Of a stretch of DNA of 64,000 nucleotides, positions 48,384-58,690 are shown piece after piece (the stretch's first letter is position 1; every line of letters begins with the position of its first letter). The notes beneath the pieces are model-generated. The model had not been told where the DNA came from and made no database searches. It saw only the letters and a list, made by a program, of their open reading frames with translations. A program made the translations under genes and the position numbers. The DNA comes from Marisa cornuarietis (taxonomy: Eukaryota; Mollusca; Gastropoda; Architaenioglossa; Ampullariidae). The stretch spans positions 609,755-673,754 of the forward strand of contig SMMW01000071.1 of assembly GCA_004794655.1 (NCBI GenBank), read 5' to 3'.

Positions 48384-49715
48384 TTACTCCAAAATCAGAC
48401 CGGGACATTCATCCGCGGCTCTCTCTAGCCGGTTAATTACTATGCCTCCGCTGTCCATTTGCGACCAGTCGACCGTGCCCGGTCCTTGGTCCGTAATGTT
48501 TTGGTTGTTATGTACCTGACCAAAGTTCATTGACACAGGTATCAGCTGACCGACACCTTCTCCACAGTGACGCGACAGACGATCGGTGTATCCTACCCCG
48601 TCTTCTGCCGCCCTTTCCCCTATACATTCAGCTTTTTCCGAACTCTCGACTGCTTCAGACCTATCGTCTTCTGCCGCTAACCTACTTCTGCAATGCCGCG
48701 ACGTCTGGCAACAAAATTTACCTTCCGCCTGTTGCGCGACACCATGAGCAGCCCGTTGACAGTCCAGCCGCTGGTGCATACACGGTGCACATGCAGCCGT
48801 CCCGTTCACCCTTCGTGAGTCAGACCGCACTTGCATGCGGTTACGTAGCCCGGGGAGAGGACTACCTGGGGTGCGAAACATCTTGACCGTTACTGCCGAT
48901 GCGCACTCGACCTTTCCCGCTGATGTCACACGACTTCCACCCGGTTCCCAAACGCGAGGACGCGTGTCCTTTTGCTGACCGCGCCCTCTTGCCCTCTTCT
49001 TGCGCTGAGGCTGGGTCCGTCGGAATGTTGCCTTGACTTCAGGTCTCTGTTTAAACCGCCAATATGATGCACCCATTAGCAAGGCTACACTCACCTTCGA
49101 CCCATGGTGCATTTTAACCCTTACTCGGACTCTTTCTCGCTGTCTGTTATGAGACAACAGCCGCGGGGACCCTTTCAATCTCCCCACCCGTTGGTGTGAC
49201 GAAATCACCCCTCTTCGGTTACCCAGATCAAGATTGTCTTCATTCCCCGACCTTCCTCTGGCGCGAGTCATCAGTCCGTCGATGGCCTCCGCCCCTTCGC
49301 TAGTTTCAACATCGCTAGTCTCCACCTCACCAGCACCGTCTGCGCTAGCCCCACTCTCACTAGTATGTAGTTTGCTAACCTCATCACCGTTAGCATCTAA
49401 CTCACTAGCCTCATCACCAACATCCATCTCGCTAGCATCTAGCCAGCTAGCCGTGATATCGTTAACATGTAGTTCGCAAGTCTCATCATCGCTTGCACCC
49501 ACTTCGCTAGCTAAGTCATCATTAATGCCTATCTCGCTAGCATCTACATCGCTAGCCTTCCTTTCGCTGTGATCTATGTCGGTAACCTCAACCGACCTCT
49601 GACCACCGTTTCCACCGCGCCAAGCTTTGCCGACGGTTACCATCCCACGCCACTCGTTGCCATGGGGACAACGACGCGAGAAGTGACCTACCTCCCCGCA
49701 ACTGTAGCATTTCAC
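48384..49715 (-). CDS. Second gag-region frame: CCHC knuckle, acidic Ser/Ala repeats, protease-like scrap
   Basis: This 443-codon frame starts at or before a zinc knuckle CYSCGEVGHFSRRC (49668-49709). It continues with many short (D/E)ASE-type repeats (residues 55-145), basic Arg-rich segments, and VSVALLMGASYW at about residues 208-219. The last resembles the neighbourhood of a retropepsin active site, but the D-T/S-G triad is absent. The C-terminal third is Cys/His-bearing but matches nothing I know. No polymerase motifs are present. The frame is separated from the upstream gag frame by a 16-bp tandem duplication (49699-49730) that shifts the reading frame. I leave it as found. Confidence 0.7.
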   Translation of the reverse strand: MKCYSCGEVGHFSRRCPHGNEWRGMVTVGKAWRGGNGGQRSVEVTDIDHSERKASDVDASEIGINDDLASEVGASDDETCELHVNDITASWLDASEMDVGDEASELDANGDEVSKLHTSESGASADGAGEVETSDVETSEGAEAIDGLMTRARGRSGNEDNLDLGNRRGVISSHQRVGRLKGSPRLLSHNRQRERVRVRVKMHHGSKVSVALLMGASYWRFKQRPEVKATFRRTQPQRKKRARGRGQQKDTRPRVWEPGGSRVTSAGKVECASAVTVKMFRTPGSPLPGLRNRMQVRSDSRRVNGTAACAPCMHQRLDCQRAAHGVAQQAEGKFCCQTSRHCRSRLAAEDDRSEAVESSEKAECIGERAAEDGVGYTDRLSRHCGEGVGQLIPVSMNFGQVHNNQNITDQGPGTVDWSQMDSGGIVINRLERAADECPGLILE

Positions 49716-50343
49716 AACTGTAGCATTTCACATCTACAGGTGTTTTCTGCCGGTCTGATCTTTGAGGGCAGAACCTAGCGATATGCCCTGCGCTGTTACA
49801 GCTGTAACAAATGACAGGGGGTGCGACCTTACGTGTCTCCTTCCTCCCCTTAGAGCTTCTATAGCCTACGTCCTCATCCTCACTGAGCAGTTCGTCGTTG
49901 CTATCCTTTATCCCACCATCTCTTCTAGTCATTAAGTTACAAGCTGATGGCGCCTTCCAACTTCCTACGACACTAACGCTCCTGTTTTTAAAATCACGAT
50001 GATCATTCTCACTAGCGCCGTCTCTATGGTTAGCCCTGCTTCTTATTTCTGCCATTTTCAGTTGAAAAACGTGCTCTTTCTCCCTTTCTTCTCTCAGTTC
50101 CTGTCTCTCCCTCTCTTCTTTCTCTTTCCGTTCATCTCTCTCCCTCTCTTCTTTCTCTCTCTCAATCCGCTCCGTTCTTTCTTTTTCCTCCCTTTCCTTT
50201 TTTCCCTGTCTCCACAGGATTAATTCTTTTTCCACAAACTCCTTAATCTCTTTTCCTACCAACCCCTCATCTAATGCAATCTCTCTAAGCTCTTTTCGCT
50301 TGTCCCTCTCGGACACAGCGAACTCTGCTTCTAATCCTGACAT
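49588..50343 (-). CDS. Gag-like frame with coiled coil and CCHC knuckle
   Basis: The ATG is at 50343, shortly after the primer site. Residues 1-50 form an N-terminal segment (MSGLEAEFAVSERDKRKELR), and residues 52-95 are a Glu/Arg/Lys coiled-coil-like run. A zinc knuckle CYSCNSAGHIARFC (C-x2-C-x4-H-x4-C) lies at residues 179-192 (49768-49809). Gag proteins with CCHC knuckles package retroelement RNA into particles. After the second knuckle's first cysteines the frame is derailed by the 16-bp duplication, so the last 30 or so residues are out of frame. Confidence 0.8.
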   Translation of the reverse strand: MSGLEAEFAVSERDKRKELREIALDEGLVGKEIKEFVEKELILWRQGKKEREEKERTERIEREKEERERDERKEKEERERQELREEREKEHVFQLKMAEIRSRANHRDGASENDHRDFKNRSVSVVGSWKAPSACNLMTRRDGGIKDSNDELLSEDEDVGYRSSKGRKETRKVAPPVICYSCNSAGHIARFCPQRSDRQKTPVDVKCYSCEMLQLRGGRSLLASLSPWQRVAWDGNRRQSLARWKRWSEVG

Positions 50344-50460
50344 GGTACAGTAGCTGCGCTAACACTATCGCCGTTGACCAGAACGGTACTTCCCCTTCGA
50401 GTTACTTGACCAACCTCCCAACGAATAGCTAGGCCAGCTACACACACACTATCTGTTCAG

Positions 50461-50480
50461 ATCCCGGACGAGCTACCCCA
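50461..50480 (-). other. Primer binding site, tRNA-Pro-like
   Basis: On the + strand atcccggacgagctacccca lies three bases from the 5' LTR. It matches the 3' end of tRNA-Pro (ATCCCGGACGAGCCCCCA) except for two extra bases before the final cytosines. The complement would bind that tRNA as primer. Confidence 0.75.
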
Positions 50481-50483
50481 ATA

Positions 50484-50779
50484 TGTAATAAGACGTACGC
50501 ACATACACTTACCTTGCACGCGCACGACGTATATTACAAACATGCACCCCGCTCGACGAGCCCCCGTTGATGGAATGAAGGTGAAGAGATTTCTCGTTGT
50601 TTTGAAAAATGAAGGACTCACTCTCTTCCGTCTGTCTGTCTGTCAAACCGTCCCCTTTCTTCTTCTTCCCACGTCATTTCTTCTCAAAATGACGACAAAC
50701 AAAGGACGCACACATGACGTCAAACACAAGACACCATTCACACACGAAACAATACAAGACCTACCCCTAACTCATTACA
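50484..50779 (-). repeat. 5' LTR (minus-strand element)
   Basis: Starts tgtaataagacgtacgcac and ends ctcattaca on the + strand. It contains (ctgt)n and a CT-rich tract. A second copy of the same LTR begins at 63871. Confidence 0.93.
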
Positions 50780-50784
50780 CATTC
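50780..50784. other. Target site duplication, right copy (cattc)
   Basis: Matches 47877-47881 exactly. Confidence 0.92.
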
Positions 50785-53700
50785 CATAGTCAATGTAGTT
50801 CCTAATAACACATCCTACACACAACACACATCACACTAGTCGTAATACACTCGCTAGTCAATGTAGTACCTAATAACACATCCTACACACAGCACACATC
50901 ACACATCACACTAGTCGTAATACACTCCCTAGTCAATGTAGTTCTTAATAACACATCCTACACACAGCACACATCACACTAGTCGTAATACACTCCCTAG
51001 TCAATGTAGTTCCTAATAACACATCCTACACACAGCACACATCACACATCACACTAGTCGTAATACACTCCCTAGTCAATGTAGTTCCTAATAACACATC
51101 CTACACACAGCACACATCACACTAGTCGTAATACACTCCCTAGTCAATGTAGTCCCTAATAACACATCCTACACACAGCACACATCACACAAGTCGTAAT
51201 ACACTCCCTAGTCAATGTAGTTCCTAATAACACATCCTACACACAGCACACATCCCACTAGTCGTAATACACTCCTAGTCAATGTAGTTCCTAATAACAC
51301 ATCCTACACACAGCACACATCACACTAGTCGTAATACACTCCCTAGTCAATGTAGTTCCTAATAACACATCCTACACACAGCACACATCACACAAGTCGT
51401 AATACACTCCCTAGTCAATGTAGTCTCTAATAACACATCCTACACGAAGCACACTAATACACTTCCTAGTCAATGTAGTTCCTAATAACACATCCTACAC
51501 ACAGCACACATCACACAAGTCGTAATACACTCCCTAGTCAATGTAGTTCCTAATAACACATCCTACACACAGCATACATCACACTAGTCGTAATACACTC
51601 CCTAGTCAATGTAGTTCCTAATAACACATCCTACACACAACACACATCACACTAGTTGTAATACACTCCCTAGTCAATGTAGTTCCTAATAACACATCCT
51701 ACACACAGCACACATCACACTAGTCGTAATACACTCCCTAGTCAATGTAGTTCCTAATAACACATCCTACACATAGCACACATCACACCTGTGTAATACA
51801 CTCTGCTAGTCAATGTAGTTCCTAATAACACATCCTACACAGCACACATCACACTAGTCTGTAATACATTCCTAGTCAATGTTCCTAATAACACATCCTA
51901 CACACAAGCACAATATCACATCACACTTTGTCGTAATACACTCCTAGTCAATGTAGTTCCTAATAACACATCCCTACACATAATCAATTAGCTGGCCACA
52001 CTCCTAGTCAATGTAGTTCCTAATAACACAACCTACACACAGCACACATCACACTAGTCGTAACACACTCCCTAGTCAATGTAGTACCTAATAACACATC
52101 CTACACACAGCACACATCACACTAGTCGTAATACACTCCCTAGTCAATGTAGTTCCTAATAACACATCCTACACACAGCACACATCACACTAGTCGTAAT
52201 ACACTCCCTAGTCAATGTAGTCCCTAATAACACATCCTACACACAGCACACATCACACTAGTCGTAATACACTCCCTAGTCAATGTAGTTCCATATAACA
52301 CATCCTACACACAGCACACATCACACTCGTGTAATGCACTCGCTAGTCAATGTAGTTCCTAATAACACATCCTACACACAGCACACATCACACTAGTCGT
52401 AATACATTCCCTAGTCAATGTAGTTCCTAATAACACATCCTACACACAGCACACATCACACATCACACTAGTCGTAATACACTCCCTAGTCAATGTAGTT
52501 CCTAATAACACATCCTACACACAGCACACAGCACACTAGTCGTAACACACTCCCTAGTCAATGTAGTTCCTAATAACACATCCTACACACAGCACACGTC
52601 ACACTAGTCGTAATACACTCCCTAGTCAATGTAGTTCCTAATAACACATCCTACACACAGCACACGTCACACTAGTCGTAATACACTCCCTAGTCAATGT
52701 AGTTCCTAATAACACATCCTACACACAGCACACTAACACACTCCCTAGTCAATGTAGTTCCTAATAACACATCCTACACACAGCACACATCACACTAGTC
52801 GTAATACACTCCCTAGTCAATGTACTCCCTAATGACACATCCTACACACAGCACACATCACACATCACACTAGTCGTAATACACTCCCTAGTCAATATAG
52901 TTCCTAATAACACATCCTACACACATCACACATCACACTAGTCGTATTACACTCCCTAGTCAATGTAGTCCCTAATAACACATCCTACACACAGCACACA
53001 TCACACTAGTCGTAATACACTCCCTAGTCAATGTAGTTCCTAATAACACATCCTACACACAGCACACATCACACAAGTCGTAATACACTCCCTAGTCAAT
53101 ATAGTTCCTAATAACACATCCTACACACAGCACACATCACACTAGTCGTAATACACTCCCTAGTCAATGTAGTTCCTAATAACACATCCTACACACAGCA
53201 CACATCACACTAGTAGTAACACACTCCCTAGTCAATGTAGTTCCTAATAACACATCCTACACACAGCACACATCACACTAGTCGTATTACACTCCTAGTC
53301 AATGTAGTCCCATAACACATCCTACACACAGCACACATCACACTAGTCGTACATACTCCCTAGTCAATGTAGTTCCTAATAACACATCCTACACACAGCA
53401 CACATCACACTAGTCGTAATACAACTCCTAGTCAATGTAGTTCCTAATAACACATCCTACACACAGCACACATCACACTAGTCGTAATACACTCCCTAGT
53501 CAATGTAGTTCCTAATAAATATCCTACACACAGCACACATCAGCACTAGTCGTAATACACTCCCTAGTCAATGTAGTCCCTAATAACACATCCTACACAC
53601 ACACACACACAATGTAACACTCCTAGTCAATGTAGTTCTAATAACACATCCTACACACAGCACACATCACACTAGTCGTAATACACTCCTAGTCAATGTA

Positions 53701-55975
53701 GTCCCTAATAACACATCCTACACACAGCACACATCACACTAGTCTAGTCAATACACTCCCTAGTCAATGTAGTCCTAATAACACATCCTACAATACAGCA
53801 CACATCACACTAGTCGTAATACACTCCTAGTCAATGTAGTTCCTAATATCCTACACACAGCACACATCACACAAGTCGTAATACACTCCCTAGTCAATGT
53901 AGTCCCTTCTAATAATACATCCTACACAGCACACATCACACTAGTCGTAATACACTCCCTAGTCAATGTAGTCCCTAATAACACATCCTACACACAGCAC
54001 ACATCACACAAGTCGTAACACACTCCCTAGTCAATGTAGTCCCTAATAACACATCCTACACACAGCACACATCACACAAGTCGTAACACACTCCCTAGTC
54101 AATGTAGTCCTAATAACACATCCTACACACAGCACACATCACACTAGTCGTAATACATTCGCTAGTCAATGTAGTTCCTAATAACACATCCTACACACAG
54201 CACACATCACACTAGTCGTAATACACTCCCTAGTCAATGTAGTTCGTAATAACACATCCCACACACAGCACACATCACACTAGTCGTAATACACTCCCTA
54301 GTCAATGTAGTTCCTAATAACACATCCTACACACAGCACACATCACACTAGTCGTAATACACTCCCTAGTCAATGTAGTCCCTAATGACACATCCTACAC
54401 ACAGCACACATCACACTAGTCATAATACACTCCCTAGTCAATGTAGTTCCTAATAACACATCCTACACACAGCACACATCACACTAGTCGTAACACACTC
54501 CCTAGTCAATGTAGTTCCTAATAACACATCCTACACACAACACACATCACACTAGTTGTAATACACTCCCTAGTCAATGTAGTTCCTAATAACACATCCT
54601 ACACACAGCACACATCACACTAGTCGTAATACACTCCCTAGTCAATGTAGTTCCTAATAACACATCCTACACACAGCACACATCACACTAGTCTAATACA
54701 CTCCTAGTCAATGTAGTTCCTAATAACACATCCTACACACAGCACACATCACACACTAGTCGTAACACACTCCCTAGTCAATGTAGTTCCTACAACACAT
54801 CCTACACACACAGCACACATCACAATTAGTCGTAATACACTCCCAGTCATGTAGTTCCTAATAACACATCCTACACACAGCACACATCACACTAGTCGTA
54901 ACACACTCCCTAGTCAATGTAGTTCCTAATAACACATCCTACACACAGCACACATCACACTAGTCGTAATACACTTTCTAGTCAATGTAGTTCCTAATAA
55001 CACATCCTACACACAGCACACATCACACTAGTCGTAATACACTCCCTAGTCAATGTAGTTCCTAATAACACATCCTACACACAGCGCACATCACACTAGT
55101 CATAATACACTCCCTAGTCAATGTAGTTCCTAATAACACATCCTACACACAGCACACATCACACTAGTCGTAATACACTCCCTAGTCAATGTAGTTCCTA
55201 ATAACACATCCTACACACAGCACACATCACACTAACACACTCCCTAGTCAATGTAGTTCCTAATAACACATCCTACACACAGCACACATCACACTAGTCG
55301 TAATACACTCCCTAGTCAATGTAGTTCCTAATAACACATCCTACACACAGCACACATCACACTAGTCGTAATACACTCCCTAGTCAATGCAGTTCCTAAT
55401 AACACATCCTACACACAGCACACATCACACTAGTCGTAATACTCTCCCTAGTCAATGTAGTCCCTAATAACACATCCTACACACAGCACACATCACACTA
55501 GTCGTAATACACTCCCTAGTCAATGTAGTTCCTAATAACACATCCTACACACAGCACACATCACACTAGTCGTAATACACTCCCTAGTCAATGTAGTTCC
55601 TAATAACACATCCTACACACAGCACACATCACACTAGTCGTAATACACTCCCTAGTCAATGTAGTTCCTAATAACACATCCTACACACAGCACACATCAC
55701 ACTAGTCGTAATACACTCCCTAGTCAATGTAGTTCCTAATAACACATCCTACACACAGCACACATCACACTAGTCGTAATACACTCCCTAGTCAATGTAG
55801 TTCCTAATAACACATCCTACACACAGCACACATCACACTAGTCGTAATACTCTCCCTAGTCAATGCAGTTCCTAATAACACATCCTACACACAGCACACA
55901 TCACACTAGTCGTAATACTCTCCCTAGTCAATGCAGTTCCTAATAACACATCCTACCCACAGCACACATCACAGT
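50785..55975. repeat. 68-bp satellite, right block
   Basis: About 75 further units of the same satellite as left of the LTR element. Variants recur in phase (cacaagtc, tagtcccta, gtctcta, octamer cacatcac insertions). Indel-rich patches lie at 51780-52010, 53290-53345 and 53510-53930. The array stops at cacagtagggcgacgaatga. Confidence 0.97.
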
Positions 55976-56402
55976 AGGGCGACGAATGAGCTCCAGCACA
56001 CCTAAAAGGTGGGGTGAGCTTAACAACAGCAAGTATTTTCCAACATCTGGGCGAGTAAACCCTCTACTTTCCCAGAAGACCATTCTGTGTCACTAAGTCG
56101 GGATATTTAAATGCACAGAATAGAAACCTTGATAAATGTATAATTGTGTCTTCCTCGTGACACCATGTAACTAACAAAAGCGGGCGGTGATGAATGTTGA
56201 GCCAATAGTTTTGTCTGAGCTGACATGTTTGTGATGTTTGCTTAATTCGACTTGATTAGCGAACTGAGGTTTGCCATTACAAATTATCACGTGATAGTTC
56301 GAAGATTGAAAAAAAAGAACTTTCTGAGAAACCTTGAATTAAGCTTGAAGTCATAAAATGCTATTTCAAAAACCTTTACAAAACTTAAAAACAGTGCTTC
56401 TG
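55976..56402. other. Unique segment after the satellite
   Basis: No repeat, no gene. A/T-rich towards the SINE. Confidence 0.5.
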
Positions 56403-56588
56403 TTTTTTTTTAATTGGTGTTTTACGCCGAGCCAGCAACTAAGGCTATATCACGGCAAGGCAGACAGCCTTGTAAACAGATGCCACATGCAGAGAAAGAA
56501 CAGCGTGCCTGAGACGAGATCTGAACCCAAAACAGTCAACCCTCAGTGTATTGGTGACAAGCGCTAACCGTTGCTCCACCGGACCGCG
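56403..56588 (-). mobile_element. tRNA-derived SINE
   Basis: On the minus strand a tRNA-like head, ggtggagcaacggttagcgc (box A) and gggttcagatctcgtctcag (box B), is followed by a conserved tail containing gtgatatagccttagttgct and ggctcggcgtaaaac. It ends in a run of A (56403-56411 as T). This tail is what the minisatellite at 16231-17175 is made of. Confidence 0.85.
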
Positions 56589-57640
56589 CTAGTGCTTCTG
56601 CTGCTGCTAGTGGTAATAATAATAATAATAATAATAATAGCAGCATTTATGCAAAGATATGATTAATCGTAATCTTTTTTTCTACTACTACTTTATAAAT
56701 ATACTTAAAAAGAACTATTTGGGACATCAATGAATGTGCCCCTTTCTTCTATCCAACAAATCAATGTTAGTGAGTATATAGGTAAACAACTTACTGGGTG
56801 CACTAAGACTGCGATAATTAGACGGATCGTCGGGTTGCCCTTCTTATGTACAGGTAAAACAGCAGCTTTACACCCTTTCACACCATCCTGAAAGAAAAAG
56901 GCGTCCTGAAACAGGGTATTAAATATTTTTACTAAGAAGGAGATGATTTTTGCCTTATACACTATAAGTACTTGAATGATGATTCAGTCCACATCTTGAG
57001 AATGGAGACCACAACTTGACACTGCAAGTTTGGATGCTTAAGGTCAAAGAAAACACTAAACACCTCAGCAGGTAAGTGAGCACACTGCTCATGCCCTGTC
57101 CCCCCCTCCACCAGCAATTTGTACACACAAAGTGTTCAGGGGAGTTAGCCTTCTCATTGTCACAAGATTTGTTTTTCTGTAGATTGCAATTTTCGCAGGA
57201 CGCCACAACTCCAAGGACAGAGAAGACTAACAGCCTGGACATTTCTCCTGTGATCTTGCGTATTATTATTATTTTTATTACAATAATAGAATTTGTAAAA
57301 TGCATTTTCCCGTATGGATGGGAGCTCAAACGAACCAACAGTAAACAGATGACAAAAAACCCAAAGCACTTACTTCTTTTAATAACATTTTAAATAAAAT
57401 AATAAAATATAATATCTAAATAATATGTTTTAAGTTTTTTCGATGAAAATTTTGACCGTATCCAATGATTTTTTTTGTGGAAAATGTACTATTTTTTTCA
57501 AAATAACTTTCAGACAGTAACAAAAAGTCATAGATCACTGAGTACAAACTATTATCTAAATTTTCAAGGATGCTAATTTTGATTTCTTTGAAAGTCTCGG
57601 AGATATGTGTGGGCTACTGTTCAATTCTGTTTGTCATATG
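56589..57640. other. Unique A/T-rich segment
   Basis: Contains (aat)n at 56615-56639 and several homopolymer runs. Open frames are short and not protein-like. Confidence 0.5.
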
Positions 57641-57649
57641 GTGTCCATC

Positions 57650-57790
57650 TTCCTTTCCCTCTTGCTGGTTTACCTTTCCGCGTCAGGTACCCGTTACCGA
57701 CAACTGGGTGGACTAAGAAATGTTCTTTGCTCCCCACGGTATCAAGTCAATGATCACAGTCATGGCACTCGATGCGGCAGATGATACCTG
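57650..57790 (-). repeat. Decayed SINE-like fragment
   Basis: The words gtcaggtacccgttaccgac and aactgggtggactaag resemble the centre of the foldback element (gtcaggtacccattcccgtc, agctgggtcgactggg), so this is probably a weak relative. Confidence 0.4.
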
Positions 57791-57876
57791 ACTTGTTCAC
57801 CTGGTTATTCTTGTCTTTGGCCGCTGCTGTGGATGGTATCTCACGGCTTAGTACGGACACTAACTTCTTCCTGATC

Positions 57877-58690
57877 CTAGGGAAGACGACTTCTGTGACA
57901 TCTTTGAGGTAGGGAACACACCCATGCTGAAGTCTCTCTGTTGAACAAAGAGTGAGGAATGGTTTTAAGACTTCTAATGAAGTGCTCGGACCAGTTGAGG
58001 TAGCCTGAAATGCTTATCCCTTCCTTCCAGAGCTTTATTGGGTAAGCAGACGGTCCTGCTTGATGACGGAGAGAGAGGATGAAGTGTATGTCGGAGAGGT
58101 TGAGGAGTATCAAAGTGGAGGTATGATCGATGTGCATCAGTTTAAGGTACACGCTGAAGACCTCCCCGTCTTTGCCCTTGTTGATGTTGGTGTCGAGCAT
58201 GGCAATGCTATTATTCTGCTCAACCTCGTGGGCGAACCTTATGGTGGCGTGCTGGCTGTTCAGATGGTCGATGAACTCTGCCACCATGTATTTGTGTAGA
58301 ATGGTTCTGGTGTGATCCATGCAGTGGCCACAGTAGTGAGGAAGGTGGTGAAACGTGACCAAGACTTTCTCCTCAAAGTCCTCCATGAAATGATTGCAAC
58401 AACTGGGCTAACATGCCATCACATGGCTGCTCCTGTCAGCCGGTAGAAGTTGCCAGGTCAGTGCTAGTCATAATGTTGTCCGTCTTTCCCACGAGATACG
58501 GAAGAATGTTGGTCAGGAACCTGGCAGTCTTTTAAGTAACGGGCTCTCTGGACGCCACAATGGGCCAGAGAGGCACATTTTCTTTATTGTCTGGGAGCCC
58601 ATAGAACTTGGGTGCATCTGCGGTAGAAAGAGCTTTCTGTACTGGTCGGGTGTCAGCACACCACCTCTTGTAGTCTCCTCATTATACTGA
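57877..58690 (-). pseudogene. Penelope-like element reverse transcriptase fragment
   Basis: Reading on the minus strand from 58690, DAPKFYGLPDNKENVPLWPI resembles the (K/P)FYGLPKxHK..PLRPI(V) motif that marks Penelope-like reverse transcriptases. Stops and frameshifts follow. Then frame 58386-57877 has EFIDHLNSQHATIRFAHEVE, NNSIAMLDTNINKGKDGEVF and SVYLKLMHIDHT, matching the later 'FL..LN..HP.I.FT.E.E..(x)LDT.I.....G....VYRK.THTD' region. The catalytic YADD region between them is not readable, and no GIY-YIG endonuclease is seen. It is a dead copy. Confidence 0.75.

Larger units (their letters stand above)
47882..50779 (-). mobile_element. LTR retroelement with gag only, inserted in the 68-bp satellite
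   Basis: Direct repeats of 257 bp (47882-48138) and 296 bp (50484-50779) flank a 2.35-kb interior. The LTRs have TGTAAT...ATTACA ends. The insertion is bounded by the 5-bp duplication cattc. Reading on the minus strand, the order is 5' LTR, a tRNA-Pro-like primer site, a gag-like frame with a charged coiled-coil, two CCHC zinc knuckles, a long acidic Ser/Ala-rich frame, a polypurine tract and the 3' LTR. No reverse transcriptase, RNase H or integrase motif was found. The element therefore depends on enzymes supplied in trans, if it moves at all. The right LTR has about 25 extra bases plus smaller differences, so it is not brand new. Confidence 0.93.

Noticed and set aside
48530..48886. Plus-strand frame opposite the gag region
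   Set aside because: Shadow of the longer minus-strand frame inside an LTR element of known orientation.
45440..55975. CRISPR-like regularity of the 68-bp repeats
   Set aside because: The units are head-to-tail with no unique spacers, and the genome is eukaryotic.
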